DNA from: Homalodisca vitripennis
Taxonomy: Eukaryota; Arthropoda; Insecta; Hemiptera; Cicadellidae
Assembly (NCBI RefSeq): GCF_021130785.1
Contig: NC_060214.1
Coordinates: forward strand, 6,821,001-6,885,000
Reading direction: 5' to 3'
DNA: 64,000 nucleotides
A program made the position numbers and the translations under genes. Positions 45,326-55,800 of the stretch are shown here, one piece after another. Numbering within the stretch: position 1 is the first letter of the stretch; every line of letters starts with the position of its first letter. The notes beneath the pieces were generated by a model. It was not told where the DNA came from. It ran no database searches and saw only the letters and a program-made list of their open reading frames with translations.

Positions 45326-46061
45326 TCGACGTCATTGTCTGATCGTTAGCGAAGCCTATCACTCGGGGGACCGGGAAAAATTTCGATTTTGTCTGTCTGT
45401 CTGTCCGAAAAAATTTTTTTAAATCGAACTTATAGATTTGAAAATGTACGTAATGATTCAGTTCTATATGAGAAACACTGAGTCGATGAAGGAACTCATC
45501 ATTCCATGAGGTTTGACTCAGCATTGGTGAATTTTTACATTGGTCCTGTGGGTAACCACGATGGAAACGAGACAATAACATAATAAATACATTTGTACAC
45601 CAAATGCGTACAATCACATGAGATGTACAAATATATTACTTTTATTTATAGAGTAAAACGAAAAAATAATAGAGTGGAAATTAAATGTTAAAATTCGGTG
45701 ATAATATTTAATAAATTGTAACCTACTCAGACATTATAGTAGAACCTATGGAGACTCATCACTACTTTTGCAAGGAACATGTTGACCATTGCAAGAAGTG
45801 TTACCTAATTTGAATGTATCATGTGGCGAGATGTCTCAAGAAAAATTTCATCCGTAGACTTTAAATTTTGCATGAAACTTTATTTCTACATAGACAAGAA
45901 TCTTTTTTATTATGGTGCCATGTCCAACCTTACGATTTTTCTAAACGTAATTATGTGTAATTCTTTTCTCTGTGATTACCTGTCTATCTATCTGCATGCA
46001 GGATATCTCGACTATCATTTAAAAATGTTACAGGCAACCTCAGCGAAGCCTGGTATACTTA
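45326..46061. repeat. GAGCGTTAGCG dispersed family, copy 1
   Basis: It starts TGATCGTTAGCGAAGCCTAT and shares with 57818-58460, in order: CTGTCTGTCTGTCCG-like text, GAGTCGATGA, CATTGGT...GGTAACCA(C/T)GATGG, ATGTGGC(A/G)AGATGT, GACTTTAAATTTTG, TTTTTTATTATGG-like text and AACCTCAGCGAAGCC. About 740 bp, non-coding; the 105-codon minus frame at 45300-45617 has no domain. Family identity unknown. Confidence 0.55.
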
Positions 46062-47238
46062 TACCTTGCAATAGTATACAGCAGTTGAGTACTACCTTGC
46101 AATAGTATACAGCAGTTGAGTACTACATTGCAATAGTATACAGCAGTTGAGTACTACCTTGCAATAGTATACAGCAGTTGAGTACTACCTTGCAATAGTA
46201 TACAGCAGTTGAGTACTACCTTGCAATAGTATACAGCAGTTGAGTACTACCTTGCAATAGTATACAGCAGTTGAGTACTACCTTGCAATAGTATACAGCA
46301 GTTGAGTACTACCTTGCAATAGTATACAGCAGTTGAGTACTACCTTGCAATAGTATACAGCAGTTGAGTACTACCTTGCAATAGTATACAGCAGTTGAGT
46401 ACTACCTTGCAATAGTATACAGCAGTTGAGTACTACCGTTGCAATAGTATACAGCAGTTGAGTACTACCTTGCAATAGTATACAGCAGTTGAGTACTACC
46501 GTGCAATAGTATACAGCAGTTGAGTACTACATTGCAATAGTATACAGCAGTTGAGTACTACCATTGCAATAGTATACAGCAGTTGAGTACTGCCTTGCAA
46601 TAGTATACAGCAGTTGAGTACTACCTTGCAATAGTATACAGCAGTTGAGTACTACGTTGCAATAGTATACAGCAGTTGAGTACTACCTTGCAATAGTATA
46701 CAGCAGTTGAGTACTACCTTGCAATAGTATACAGCAGTTGAGTACTACCTTGCAATAGTATACAGCAGTTGAGTACTACCTTGCAATAGTATACAGCAGT
46801 TGAGTACTACCGTGCAATAGTATACAGAAGTTGAGTACTACATTGCAATAGTATACAGAAGTTGAGTACTACATTGCAATAGTATACAGCAGTTGAGTAC
46901 TGCCTTGCAATAGTATACAGCAGTTGAGTACTACCTTGCAATAGTATACAGCAGTTGAGTACTACCGTTGCAATAGTATACAGCAGTTGAGTACTACCTT
47001 GCAATAGTATACAGCAGTTGAGTACTACCTTGCAATAGTATACAGCAGTTGAGTACTACCTTGCAATAGTATACAGCAGTTGAGTACTACCATTGCAATA
47101 GTATACAGCAGTTGAGTACTACATTGCAATAGTATACAGCAGTCGAGTACTATGCAATAGTATACAGCAGTTGAGTACTACCTTGCAATAGTATACAGCA
47201 GTTGAGTACTACATTGCAATAGTATACAGCAGTTGAGT
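46062..47238. repeat. 31-bp tandem array, about 38 copies
   Basis: GCAATAGTATACAGCAGTTG followed by AGTACTACCTT repeats every 31 bp with very little divergence. The only frequent variation is at the CCTTG joint (CATTG, CCGTTG, CCGTG, CGTTG). One unit is shortened near 47146-47158. The array begins directly after AGCGAAGCCTGGTATACTTA, where GTATACTTATACC resembles the unit, and ends at GAGTTTATCG. Confidence 0.95.
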
Positions 47239-47269
47239 TTATCGAAGATCTCAACAAACTAAATTAATC

Positions 47270-47590
47270 AATGGACTGTAAAGTAGTTCAATCAAAGAAT
47301 TCTAGTGGTAATTTTTGTAGTAAGTTTTCATAGTAATGATAATGATGTGGTATTTGACTACACAAACAAGTAATTTCCTTCCTTCCTGACAAGCTGTTGG
47401 CGTACCAGTTAGATATAATACAGAAGTTTTTGAGTGGCAGTCTATTGCCGCAATTTTAAATTCCTAGTGTACTTTTATGTGTTAATCGTGTTACACCTTA
47501 GGAATAGGGCTGATTAGAATCTTCAAAACGAAGTGTAACGCATTTTGTAACATATAACGATTTCAAATCCTTTCAAGTAATTTCCTCTTG
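47270..47590 (+). repeat. Duplicated segment, right copy, with Penelope-like insertion
   Basis: Partner of 45048-45325 at an offset of ~2.2 kb. The insertion at 47380-47573 includes GTGGCAGTCTATTGCCGCAA, a decayed stem (AGGAATAGGGCTGATTAGAA), AACGAAGTGTAACGC and CATATAACGATTTCAAATCC. It lies between identical CAAGTAATTTCCT words at 47367-47379 and 47574-47586. Confidence 0.75.
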
Positions 47591-47879
47591 TCGTGTTCAT
47601 AAAATAATTACAAGTTATTACGATTATGATGAATAATACAAAAGAAGGTATGGTAAACAGAAGGATCAAATAAACAGATTAACCGATGCACTTTTCAATT
47701 TACTGCACTAACATTCGTCACCCAGATGATTTTCAAAAGATGTACGTAATAAATATTGAAAGGTCGTGCAAGAAATTCTAAGTGATTACTGTTGATTGTT
47801 GTTATATATGCTAGAAATTACTTTTAATTTATATTTTCACTATGACAAACATTATGATATATTATGAGCCGTAATGGTC

Positions 47880-48062
47880 TGTGTGTTAGTTTTGTTTAAG
47901 GGGTTTCTTTCTGCGTCAATAGCATTTCAATCGAGCATACTAAACTGTTTCACGGGAAAACCGTCCAAACCCACTTACAACTACTTATTGACCTCCCTGG
48001 TAATCGAACCCGTGACCTCTCACTTAAAGAGATGCGGTCTTACCCCTACGGTATGGTGAAGG
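47880..48062 (-). mobile_element. tRNA-derived SINE, second family
   Basis: On the minus strand the head reads TTCACCATACCGTAGGGGTA, AGACCGCATCTC, GAGAGGTCACGGGTTCGATT, ACC. This gives a B box GGTTCGATTACC (47999-48010) about 35 bases after an A-box-like GGGGTAAGACCG. The body continues through GTCAATAAGTAGTTG to a T-rich end. It is unrelated to the SINE at 33.1 kb. Cloverleaf pairing is poor and no target duplication was found. Confidence 0.5.
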
Positions 48063-48789
48063 GATTATTGTAGTTGTGGTAACAATGCTTTCATACGGCG
48101 TAAACCGAAAAATGTAGAAGATATTTGCAACGCCAACCATGCAAGCGGAAGCACTAAAATTTAGAAAATTTGATTATACACACAACTAAACTTGTGCTAC
48201 TCCCGTCATTGTTGGAATAGCGTATGCAGTAAATTTGAGCCGTTAAACTGTTCTCTAATTCTCACATTTATATTATTGGACAAACAGTTGCAATGATGAA
48301 ATGCGAAAATAATAGTATTTTATAAATATAAGCCTAATATATTGAGCTCATTATGTTATTGTGTAATACTATTAACGAATAAATAGAAACAATCACTCGT
48401 TAAATGATTTTAACGTCCTGCTCAAGTTTTTAGTTAAACCACAATTTTTCACCTTGACATACTAGGAGTACAGCTGTTTCTCTGTGACTGGTGTAGTTTT
48501 ACAAGAGTTAATAAACACACGGTAAGTACGCGAAACGTCGGGATACGGGAAAATTGACTATTGTAAAATCCAAATATCCCATAGGATCTTACAAAACAAA
48601 ACAGCCGTTCACGACAAGACTTCACGATTTCGATTTATCTGTACAGACGGATGAGCATTATTGGTAGTTTCCGTGTTACTGCAGTTTACTAAAGTCAGCT
48701 CCTCGCAGTGAGGCCCAAATGTTTGAAGAACTTTATTACTTAAAGGCCCTTTATGATGCGCAAAGGTAAGTAATTAAGTAAGGGATATA
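48063..48789. other. AT-rich intergenic DNA
   Basis: No gene. ACGCGAAACGTCGGGATACG at 48529-48548 resembles the GAAACGT part of retroelement ends but lacks the CTGANGA partner. Confidence 0.4.
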
Positions 48790-49008
48790 TTATTTTACCA
48801 GGCGAAGTTAGTGCTAAGAAGGCCTCTCTAACTGAAACTGGAAACCAACGAGTTAAAGGTGGCTTCCGAACCACCACCAATGGCCGAACAGGCAGGGCTG
48901 CTTGCAAGGACAGGATCGCTCAGCGGCCACCCATCCTAGCAGCAGCCACACTCGAAGTTGCTCGATTCGGTTATCTTGCGATAACCGCTGTACCCACTAT
49001 ACTGCACC
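48790..49008 (-). mobile_element. 5S rRNA-like SINE, copy 2
   Basis: It shares its whole length with 10838-11062. Minus-strand landmarks are GGTTATC-GCAA-GATAACC (48969-48986), AGGATGGGTGGCCGCTGAGC (5S-like), GGTGGTGGTTCGGAAGCCAC and CTAACTTCGCCTGGTAAAAT at the 3' end. The hairpin is fully conserved between copies that differ at many other positions. Confidence 0.6.
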
Positions 49009-49383
49009 GTCGACTCAATGGCGAAGGTCTCAAATAGATTACTCTCACAAAATACAAATGAATTTATCATAATTGATAAGAAGGAACTTTTAGAAGGCCG
49101 TTTAGTCGCGGTTCCTAGACAAATATTTTTTTTTACTTTGATGATTTTCCTGCACAAGTTTCCTAAGAAGGATACATCACACTCTACCTGAGATCGAAAT
49201 GTATACAGATAAAAGATTTCCTGATTGCTTTTCAGTCCTCATGAATAAATATCTAAAATATATTTTTCAGCTTATCGAACTGAATATTCAGTAGAATTAA
49301 TCAACACTACTGCACTCATATTTCAACATTATACCAGTAGTAAGATAGTAATTAGATATACCCTGCTTTTAACTCAAGATTAA
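49009..49383. other. AT-rich intergenic DNA, nothing recognised
   Basis: The 73-codon minus frame at 48936-49157 begins in the SINE and has no domain. Confidence 0.4.
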
Positions 49384-49660
49384 TTTTCATTCATGACTAA
49401 ACAACTCATACATTTTAGACATAAAAATGTTGCACTCTAAACAGTAGAGTAGCGCGTTATAAACCAGACGCACAAGGCCCGCTATCTGTGGAGAGCACAG
49501 GTAACTAACTTACGACAGTGAACAAATAAACACACATTGTTGTAATACTGCCAGTCGCGCACATGCTGCTTGCACTATCATCGCCGCTCTGAGTTGTGTT
49601 AAACGCATAGCTGCTTCAGCTGATTTTCATTCATGACCGCCATAATTCTTTAACATAATA
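49384..49660 (+). repeat. Block A, first copy (possible regulatory DNA)
   Basis: The core 49434-49602 (ACTCTAAACAGTAGAGTAGC to GAGTTGTGTTAA) is identical to 59411-59576 except for a 3-base insertion (TGT). Similarity fades quickly outside. The core holds GCGTTATAAACC, a TATA-like word, and an ACTCTAAACAGTAGAGT inverted pair. ATTTTCATTCATGAC stands at both edges of this copy (49383 and 49623). No open frame. It may be regulatory DNA or a young non-autonomous element. Confidence 0.6.
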
Positions 49661-50033
49661 CAAATATAAATATTTTTAAGAGTGTTTCGTTCATATGGAC
49701 GACGTAAAAAATGTGCATTAATTGAAATTACATTTTTACATGTACAGAAGTAGCAATAATTACATTCGCCAAATTATTATTTGCTAATTGTGAATGCTTG
49801 TAATAGTGTCCAGAACACAAAATAATGTGTCACACAAACTTCCTTATCTTTGTAATTAAATATGGACGCAATTAATTTACACTATAGCTAGGACTTTACA
49901 TAAAAACTCTCAGTGCAATTTTACAGTTGAAACATTTTTTAAGCCTATTGCATACTTCGGCACAAAAGGTGGTGTAAATAACATCGCAGTTCGAATTGAA
50001 ATGGTTTATCTTTTATACCAGTATAGTTATAAA
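49661..50033. other. AT-rich intergenic DNA, nothing recognised
   Basis: No frame or repeat was seen. Confidence 0.45.
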
Positions 50034-50330
50034 AGGATTTTGGACATTTTCCATCGTTATATGTTACAAAATGTATGACGTAAATGTATATGTGTCAAGG
50101 ATTTAAACATACGCTTTTCCTCACGTGCAGAATGCCAATTTTTTAGTGTCAGTTTATTGCCACACTTTTTAGGGGTATGTATTGGGTTTTTCACGCATGA
50201 GGAAGAGGGTGGATTCACAATCCTCGAAACCTAGTATTAAAATTTAAAAACTGTCATAAATCCCATTATCCTTTCAAACTTCCATCGTCAATAACAAATT
50301 TTAATAAATTTTAAAATCTGAGAAACGTAA
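50034..50330. mobile_element. Penelope-like ends in inverted arrangement
   Basis: The left part (50034-50075) is the tail on the minus strand (TATAACGATGGAAAATGTCC, AAAATCCTTTTAT). The right part on the plus strand has CATGAGGAAGAGGGTGGATT, stem GAGGGT/ATCCTC with one G-T pair, GAAAC (50226-50230), and CCCATTATCCTTTCAAACTT. The first box is degenerate (CATGAGGA in place of CTGANGA). The layout matches the copy at 10.1-10.5 kb. Confidence 0.6.
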
Positions 50331-51030
50331 AATAAAATAATTGAGTAAATTGTAATTATAATCGTAACAATTGGACCTTACATAAGTTCCCACGCAGGCC
50401 TACTTTTATTACAACTGAGTGTACTATAAATATTTACCGGCTGGTTTATACGAGTTTAGTTTCAAAATGTGCAGTCATATCTTATGGGACCACGACATTG
50501 TGTTAATTGAGGGACAAAACACCCAAAATATAGAACTGTTACTCTTGGCCTCTTACAGAAATCTGATTTTAGCCTGTAGTATACATTTTACTTTGACGAC
50601 TTTATCAACAGTGTATTACTGTAACACAAAATGTTATTCACTTATTTTAACATGGTTTAGTAAAGCCATCTTATCTTTAATATAAAGTTTCAGATCATAA
50701 TTATTTTATATTCAAAATTTCCAAAAATGAATTGAGAGCCAACATAATATTGGCCAAATTGTAATATTACTATTGTAAACTACTACTTTAGTTATTTCCT
50801 GATACTTTTTAAAATTGCAACTTTATTTCAACATATAACTGTATTTATTATGTCAAACATTTGATTCCAGAAATTGTGTATTCACGAAAAAGTGTTTTCT
50901 GGCGCCCTTAATACTAAACATGTCAAGAGTGATGGAATTTGACATCTAAAGGTATTTTTAATTATCTACCTGTAATAATAGAACAAATCGATCTACATAT
51001 TATGCAGCAATAGTAACAAGAACAACCATC
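50331..51030. other. AT-rich intergenic DNA, nothing recognised
   Basis: The 88-codon plus frame at 50419-50685 has no domain or signal peptide. Confidence 0.4.
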
Positions 51031-51434
51031 CAACAATATTGTCCGTCAAACCAAAACAAATGTTCCATGCCGCCGGTAACAATATTGTTCAGTCATCAGT
51101 TCAGGACCGTGATGACGTCAGCAGCCAGTGACCAGTCCGTGTGCTATCACGGTGTGACGTCACAGCTTAATGAAACTACGACCTGTGTAAAAATTAACGC
51201 CGTTGTAAACTCACCGAGTTATGAGACAAGCCCGGCACTTATCGCTCTCCGCAGCTAAGGGCTCATGCGGTTATAAATAGCCGCTTGCATGGACTTCCGA
51301 ACGCTGCTCCCTTTTATCGGTATGTCATTATTTTATGGGTGTTTGGGAATTACACTGGTTACGTTTCGTCTGCTTATTTACTTAGGAAAATGTTCTTTTA
51401 TGCTTGTTAATTGTTCCTCATTAATTACAATATA
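51031..51434 (+). promoter_or_regulatory. Block B, first copy: promoter-like, identical inverted twin at 62.4-62.8 kb
   Basis: Positions 51067-51357 (291 bp) are identical, base by base, to the reverse complement of 62475-62765. Weaker similarity extends to 51031 and 51434. The block has two CRE-type sites (GATGACGTCA near 51111 and GTGACGTCAC near 51154), paired ACAATATTGT words, and TATAAATAG at 51272. CTTTTATCGGTATGTCATT downstream offers a plausible 5' splice site (G/GTATGT at about 51319). A 63-codon frame (51067-51258) is the same in both copies, but its composition gives no sign of a real protein. Duplicated promoter or enhancer is my preferred reading; a recent mobile element is the alternative. 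Confidence 0.5.
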
Positions 51435-51954
51435 GTCACATCGTAAACCCCGAAAAGAATTACAAGTAGTGTTTTTATATATCTTATGACTCTGTATCTC
51501 TCAACACTCTTACATTCAAATAAGAGCAATTCGATGTTGCCTAATCGAGGTAAATTGCATTTCGTAACCCTATAGTATTGGAGTAAGTATTGGAGGCTAG
51601 CGATAGTTTTAGCATTGAAAATTTATATTGAAAATTGAATTTTCTAACGCTCAGCCTATAATTGAAGTGCGCATAGTGAGCTGGAGTAATGTTTTGTACT
51701 AGGCATTTATAAATATAAATCACTATAGTATCCCGTAAAATACAAGTACTGTAAATAGTATACAGGTGATTGCTAATAATACTCTACGGCTAGGGTCATG
51801 AGTATATATACAAAATACATTAAGTTTAATAAAATACATTCTTACAGTATAAATTATTATACGATTTTAAAGTGAAAACATCAGTGTTTATTTTCTACTG
51901 TTTGGATCTAAGCAGTTATCAGGTATGTTTTTTCCTCTTCTTTTTTTTAATTCC
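51435..51954. other. AT-rich intergenic DNA
   Basis: TTCTAACGCTCAGCCTATAA at 51641-51660 is a short reversed piece of the GAGCGTTAGCG family. Nothing else was recognised. Confidence 0.4.
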
Positions 51955-52130
51955 TAGAAGCAGTCAATTGCCGCACTTTCTTACTTTTATGTACAAATTG
52001 ACTTCTAACCTGACGATGAGGATGGATTTCAATCCTCGAAACGTTGTGTCATACATTTTCTAAAATAAAACTGTGACAAATGTTCTAAATCTTATTTTCC
52101 TTTCCATCGTCAAAAACAAACTTTATACAA
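51955..52130 (+). mobile_element. Penelope-like terminal motif with extension
   Basis: The upstream part GCAGTCAATTGCCGCACTTT is shared with copies at 33.0, 47.4 and 50.1 kb. Then come CTGACGA (52010), stem GAGGAT/ATCCTC, GAAAC (52038-52042), GTTGTGTCATACATTTTCTA, a decayed tail (GTGACAAATGTTCTAAATC) and the extension TCCATCGTCAAAAACAAACT. The base after the possible stem III is C here (GTGTC), the preferred hammerhead cleavage base. Confidence 0.75.
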
Positions 52131-52179
52131 AGGAACGATACTGAAGAACTGAAACACTAAATGAAGAACATTAAAAAAA

Positions 52180-52340
52180 GGAGAAACACAACTCATAATC
52201 ATAGTATTGATTGCTGATTTGAGAGCAAAACAGTTGACAGCAGAGCCAAGTTATGTATATAGTCAACTGCGGCGCCAAACTGTGAGTTAGATGTCTTGGT
52301 TTGAGAGTTCAGCTTAGTAATGATCGCTTTTTGTTTGAGA
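52180..52340 (+). repeat. Block C, first copy (possible regulatory DNA)
   Basis: Positions 52216-52338 match the reverse complement of 60554-60676 at 122 of 123 bases; the only change is in GGCGCC(G/A)CAG. It contains AGTTGAC and GTCAACT as an inverted pair around GTATATA. No frame crosses it with a recognisable domain. Confidence 0.6.
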
Positions 52341-52399
52341 CCTTTCCTGCGATTCGTACTATATTTTCCGTGTGTTGTACCGCGACGTGTGTTATCTGC

Positions 52400-52855
52400 A
52401 CTATCAGAACCTTGCTGATGTGTTTCAATCAGAACCTTACTGATGTGTTTCAATCAGAACCTTGCTGATGTGTTTCAATCACAACCTTGCTGATGTGTTT
52501 CAATCAGAACCTTGCTGATGTGTTTCAATCACAGCCTTGCTGACTTGTTTCAATTACAGCCTTGCTGATGTGTTTCAATCACATCCTTGCTGATATATTT
52601 CAATCACAACCTTGCTGATGTGTTTCAATCACAACCTTGCTGATGTGTTTCAATCAGAACCTTCCTGATGTGTATCAATAACAACATTGCTGAAGTGTTC
52701 AATCACAACCTTGCTGATTTGTTTCAATCACAACCTTGCTGATGTGTTTCAATCACAACCTTGCTGATGTGTTTCAATCAGAACCTTCCTGATGTGTATC
52801 AATAACAACATTGCTGAAGTGTTCAATCACAACCTTGCTGATGTGTTTCTATTAA
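52400..52855. repeat. 25-bp minisatellite, about 18 copies
   Basis: TTGCTGATGTGTTTCAATCA followed by (C/G)AACC repeats every 25 bp, starting 60 bp after block C. A variant stretch (CCTTCCTGATGTGTATCAAT, AACAACATTGCTGAAGTG) occurs at 52660 and 52784, 124 bp apart, so groups of five units were duplicated together. No copy of this array accompanies block C at 60.6 kb. Confidence 0.9.
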
Positions 52856-52859
52856 CTAA

Positions 52860-55800
52860 TCTTAACTGTTCTAAAAAACGCGTTAAGGATTGGTTACTAC
52901 TGTTGTATAGCGAGAAAGTAGACATACTTATTGCTCCTTGTTATCGCTGAATCGACCTTTGCAACCTTTCCTCAAATTTCAGGGATATTCGGTCTGTTCT
53001 CTGTTCTAAGTTACCATGGTAAGGTCAAATATTTTGAAGGAACTACGCATAAAAACGTAAAAATTCATTCGCTTGTTGTGTTATTATCATTGAGATATCG
53101 ATAGCCTGTGCAATTGCTGTTAATTCTAAAACCGTTTTATTAAAATCTCTATCAACACAAAAATAATATATTTACTTATTTAATTTTTCAGGAAAGCACA
53201 GTTTATTCTTTTTGGAAAGTATGTTATTGTCAACAAAACTTGTGTAATTCCTTGAGTAGTCCGTTTCGTAAGCCAGGGTAGTTTTTAGATTTTGCTAACA
53301 CTAATTACATTATAGTCTTCCTTATGCGACATAAGGAGTCGCCGATAACGTCGTATAGTGAAAACGTTTGATAATACTAAAATTTAAAAAAAAACTTTAA
53401 AAATAAAAAATAAATTAATATTATTTACATATTATTATTGTGCAGTTCATATAAAACACTTAATAACATTATGATTTGTACACGAGAAATTCTATTAGTA
53501 AACAGCTCGTCTTTTAAACAATGTTACAGACTCGAGGATTGTGGGGCCAACTGTAAAGGTAGGGAAATTACTCAAAATTTAGTAAATTGTTTGTAACATA
53601 AGTTAAAAGTGGATAAGGAAAAGTAGAATAAACTAGATTGTTTTTCTTGGTTTGTGCTTGTATTACTACTTTTGAAAAATAAATATTTCGACTTTAATAC
53701 ATTTATAAAAATATTCCCAACCTGATAAATACTGTTATTTTAAAAAACACAAAAATGTATCATTAAAACAAGTCCTTAAACAACGGATTTTGAAATTTAA
53801 TAAAATTAATTATGAGGTATTCCAATTTTAATATTGTAACTCTAGCTGACAGAGATGTTCAATGTGCAATACCTAGTATATTAAATACTGAAATAAACTT
53901 AGCTTACTAGAACTAGATCAGAAATTATTTATTTTGTATTAACACTATTATTTTAACAGTTGGTACACTATTTGAAAATTATATTCTGGGTTAAACCATA
54001 CTTTTAATCCTCCATGCATACTTTTCCAACCCGTATTCCCAAGGCAATAAAAGGATAATATACATAATATAAAAGGAGCTGAATATTGAATGAATAAATG
54101 TTGAATAATCTTATACAAGATGCACATATTATTCCATATTAAGCTGTTTAGTAGCTTTCAGTAAATTACTTGTCGTGAACTAAATACTGTTTTGTAATGC
54201 TCATGACGTGGAAAAAGTTTCAAAATAGTAATAGCATCTCGAAAAGGCAGTGGATTTGTCATTATGGTCATTAGTTAATAACATTTGCAGGGGTAAATGC
54301 CTTACAATTTAGAAAGTTGTAGAAATTATTAGCATTATACGTGTGAATAAAAATTTGAGAAAACTATCTGTGGCCAATTTTTTTTAATTCTTATAATTTT
54401 TCGTGTGGTAACAGAATACAGTAAATTTGTTAAGGATTTGTTCCGATTTGCTTTGAACCCGAAAATTATTTTAGGGAATTTTAAAGTTTTTTGCCTTCTG
54501 TAATGTTTTCTTAAGATTATATCTAATTGTGTCTTTTTTTTAGTATTTTCTCACCTTTCAATAAGATTCCAAATATAGTTCAATTCAAGAGTATATGCCA
54601 TTTTTGATACAGCAACTTGACACATATACCAGCATCAGATCTGCATGACATCTGGACGCGCGCACGCACACACGCGCACTGCCTGGAGACACTGTTAGGT
54701 TAGGCGCCAACTGACTTGTCACGAATTGTCCAACTATCTCGCATATCCTTGTCACTTCTATTACTTTTCTTGTAGCCTTTATTATGTTTGTAGACACATT
54801 GCATCTAGTTTTTGCAGACCCCCATCGTTGTTTATCATAAACGTCCATGATAAAATATGCAGCCCAACATGTTTGTACTTACTTCTCTTTAATAATATTA
54901 CAAAAACGGGACAAATTAACTGCTACTCAAGATTCTATCCAACTTACTTTTTTTGCCCCAACCCAGCTTTTTTAGACCTCCATCCTTGTCTGTTTATAAT
55001 GAACTGATGTATCACTTTTACAACGAAATCACATTTTGAAGTAATTTATTTCTACAGAGTAGAATGATAATGACGGGTAGTGGACTTACTGATTCTTTGA
55101 CTACCCATCGAAGTATATGCACAACTTCTAACATATCCCCATTGCATATTAGTGCGGTAATTATGTTCAACACCTTGAAAATGTAAACATGTACCTTAAA
55201 TACATACTGTAATAATACATTATACAAATTTAAATATATTATGAATTGTACATATATTCTAAAAAGTATCAAAATGTATAATATGGCCAAAAAATAAGCG
55301 TGTGATTAAGTATGTTTACAGTGATATATTGACTGTTTTGTGGTAACTATTGTATTAGTGCACTCATTAATTTGGCTTCAGAATATTTTCGTCACTAAAG
55401 TATCAAAACGTTCTTCAATTGATTTATAATGATTTGATTCAAGTGAACGTAACTACGTTTTCCTTAAAAATACATACTTTCTGTATGGTACATGATTGTG
55501 ATAATAAAAAATGTTATTGTTTAATAATGTCAGCAGTTTTAGGCCGTGATTTTGAAACTAAAAATAAACTTATTTATTTTTAAGTAATACAAATGTTTCC
55601 AGAAAAGGTTTAATCTAAAATTCATAATTCAATAAACCGTAAGTATTTTAAAATAAGTATCTTGGTTTTTACTACGTCAAAGAAAATGGTGTCACAGCTA
55701 AAATTTAATTTGTTTAGGAAAGTAAGTGCATTACAAAGCCTCCACTAATTTGTATACATACAACTGTTCTATAAATGTTGTTGCTGTCCCACAATCACCT

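Noticed and set aside
45300..45617. 105-codon minus frame
   Set aside because: It lies in the dispersed GAGCGTTAGCG family; the other long copy does not keep it open and no motif is present.
46062..47238. CRISPR-like array (31-bp repeats)
   Set aside because: There are no unique spacers; units abut directly, and the context is clearly eukaryotic.
45048..47590. LTR retrotransposon with ~300-bp LTRs
   Set aside because: The flanking copies contain an internal retro-insertion with its own target duplication, have no TG...CA ends, and enclose no gag or pol sequence; segment duplication explains them.
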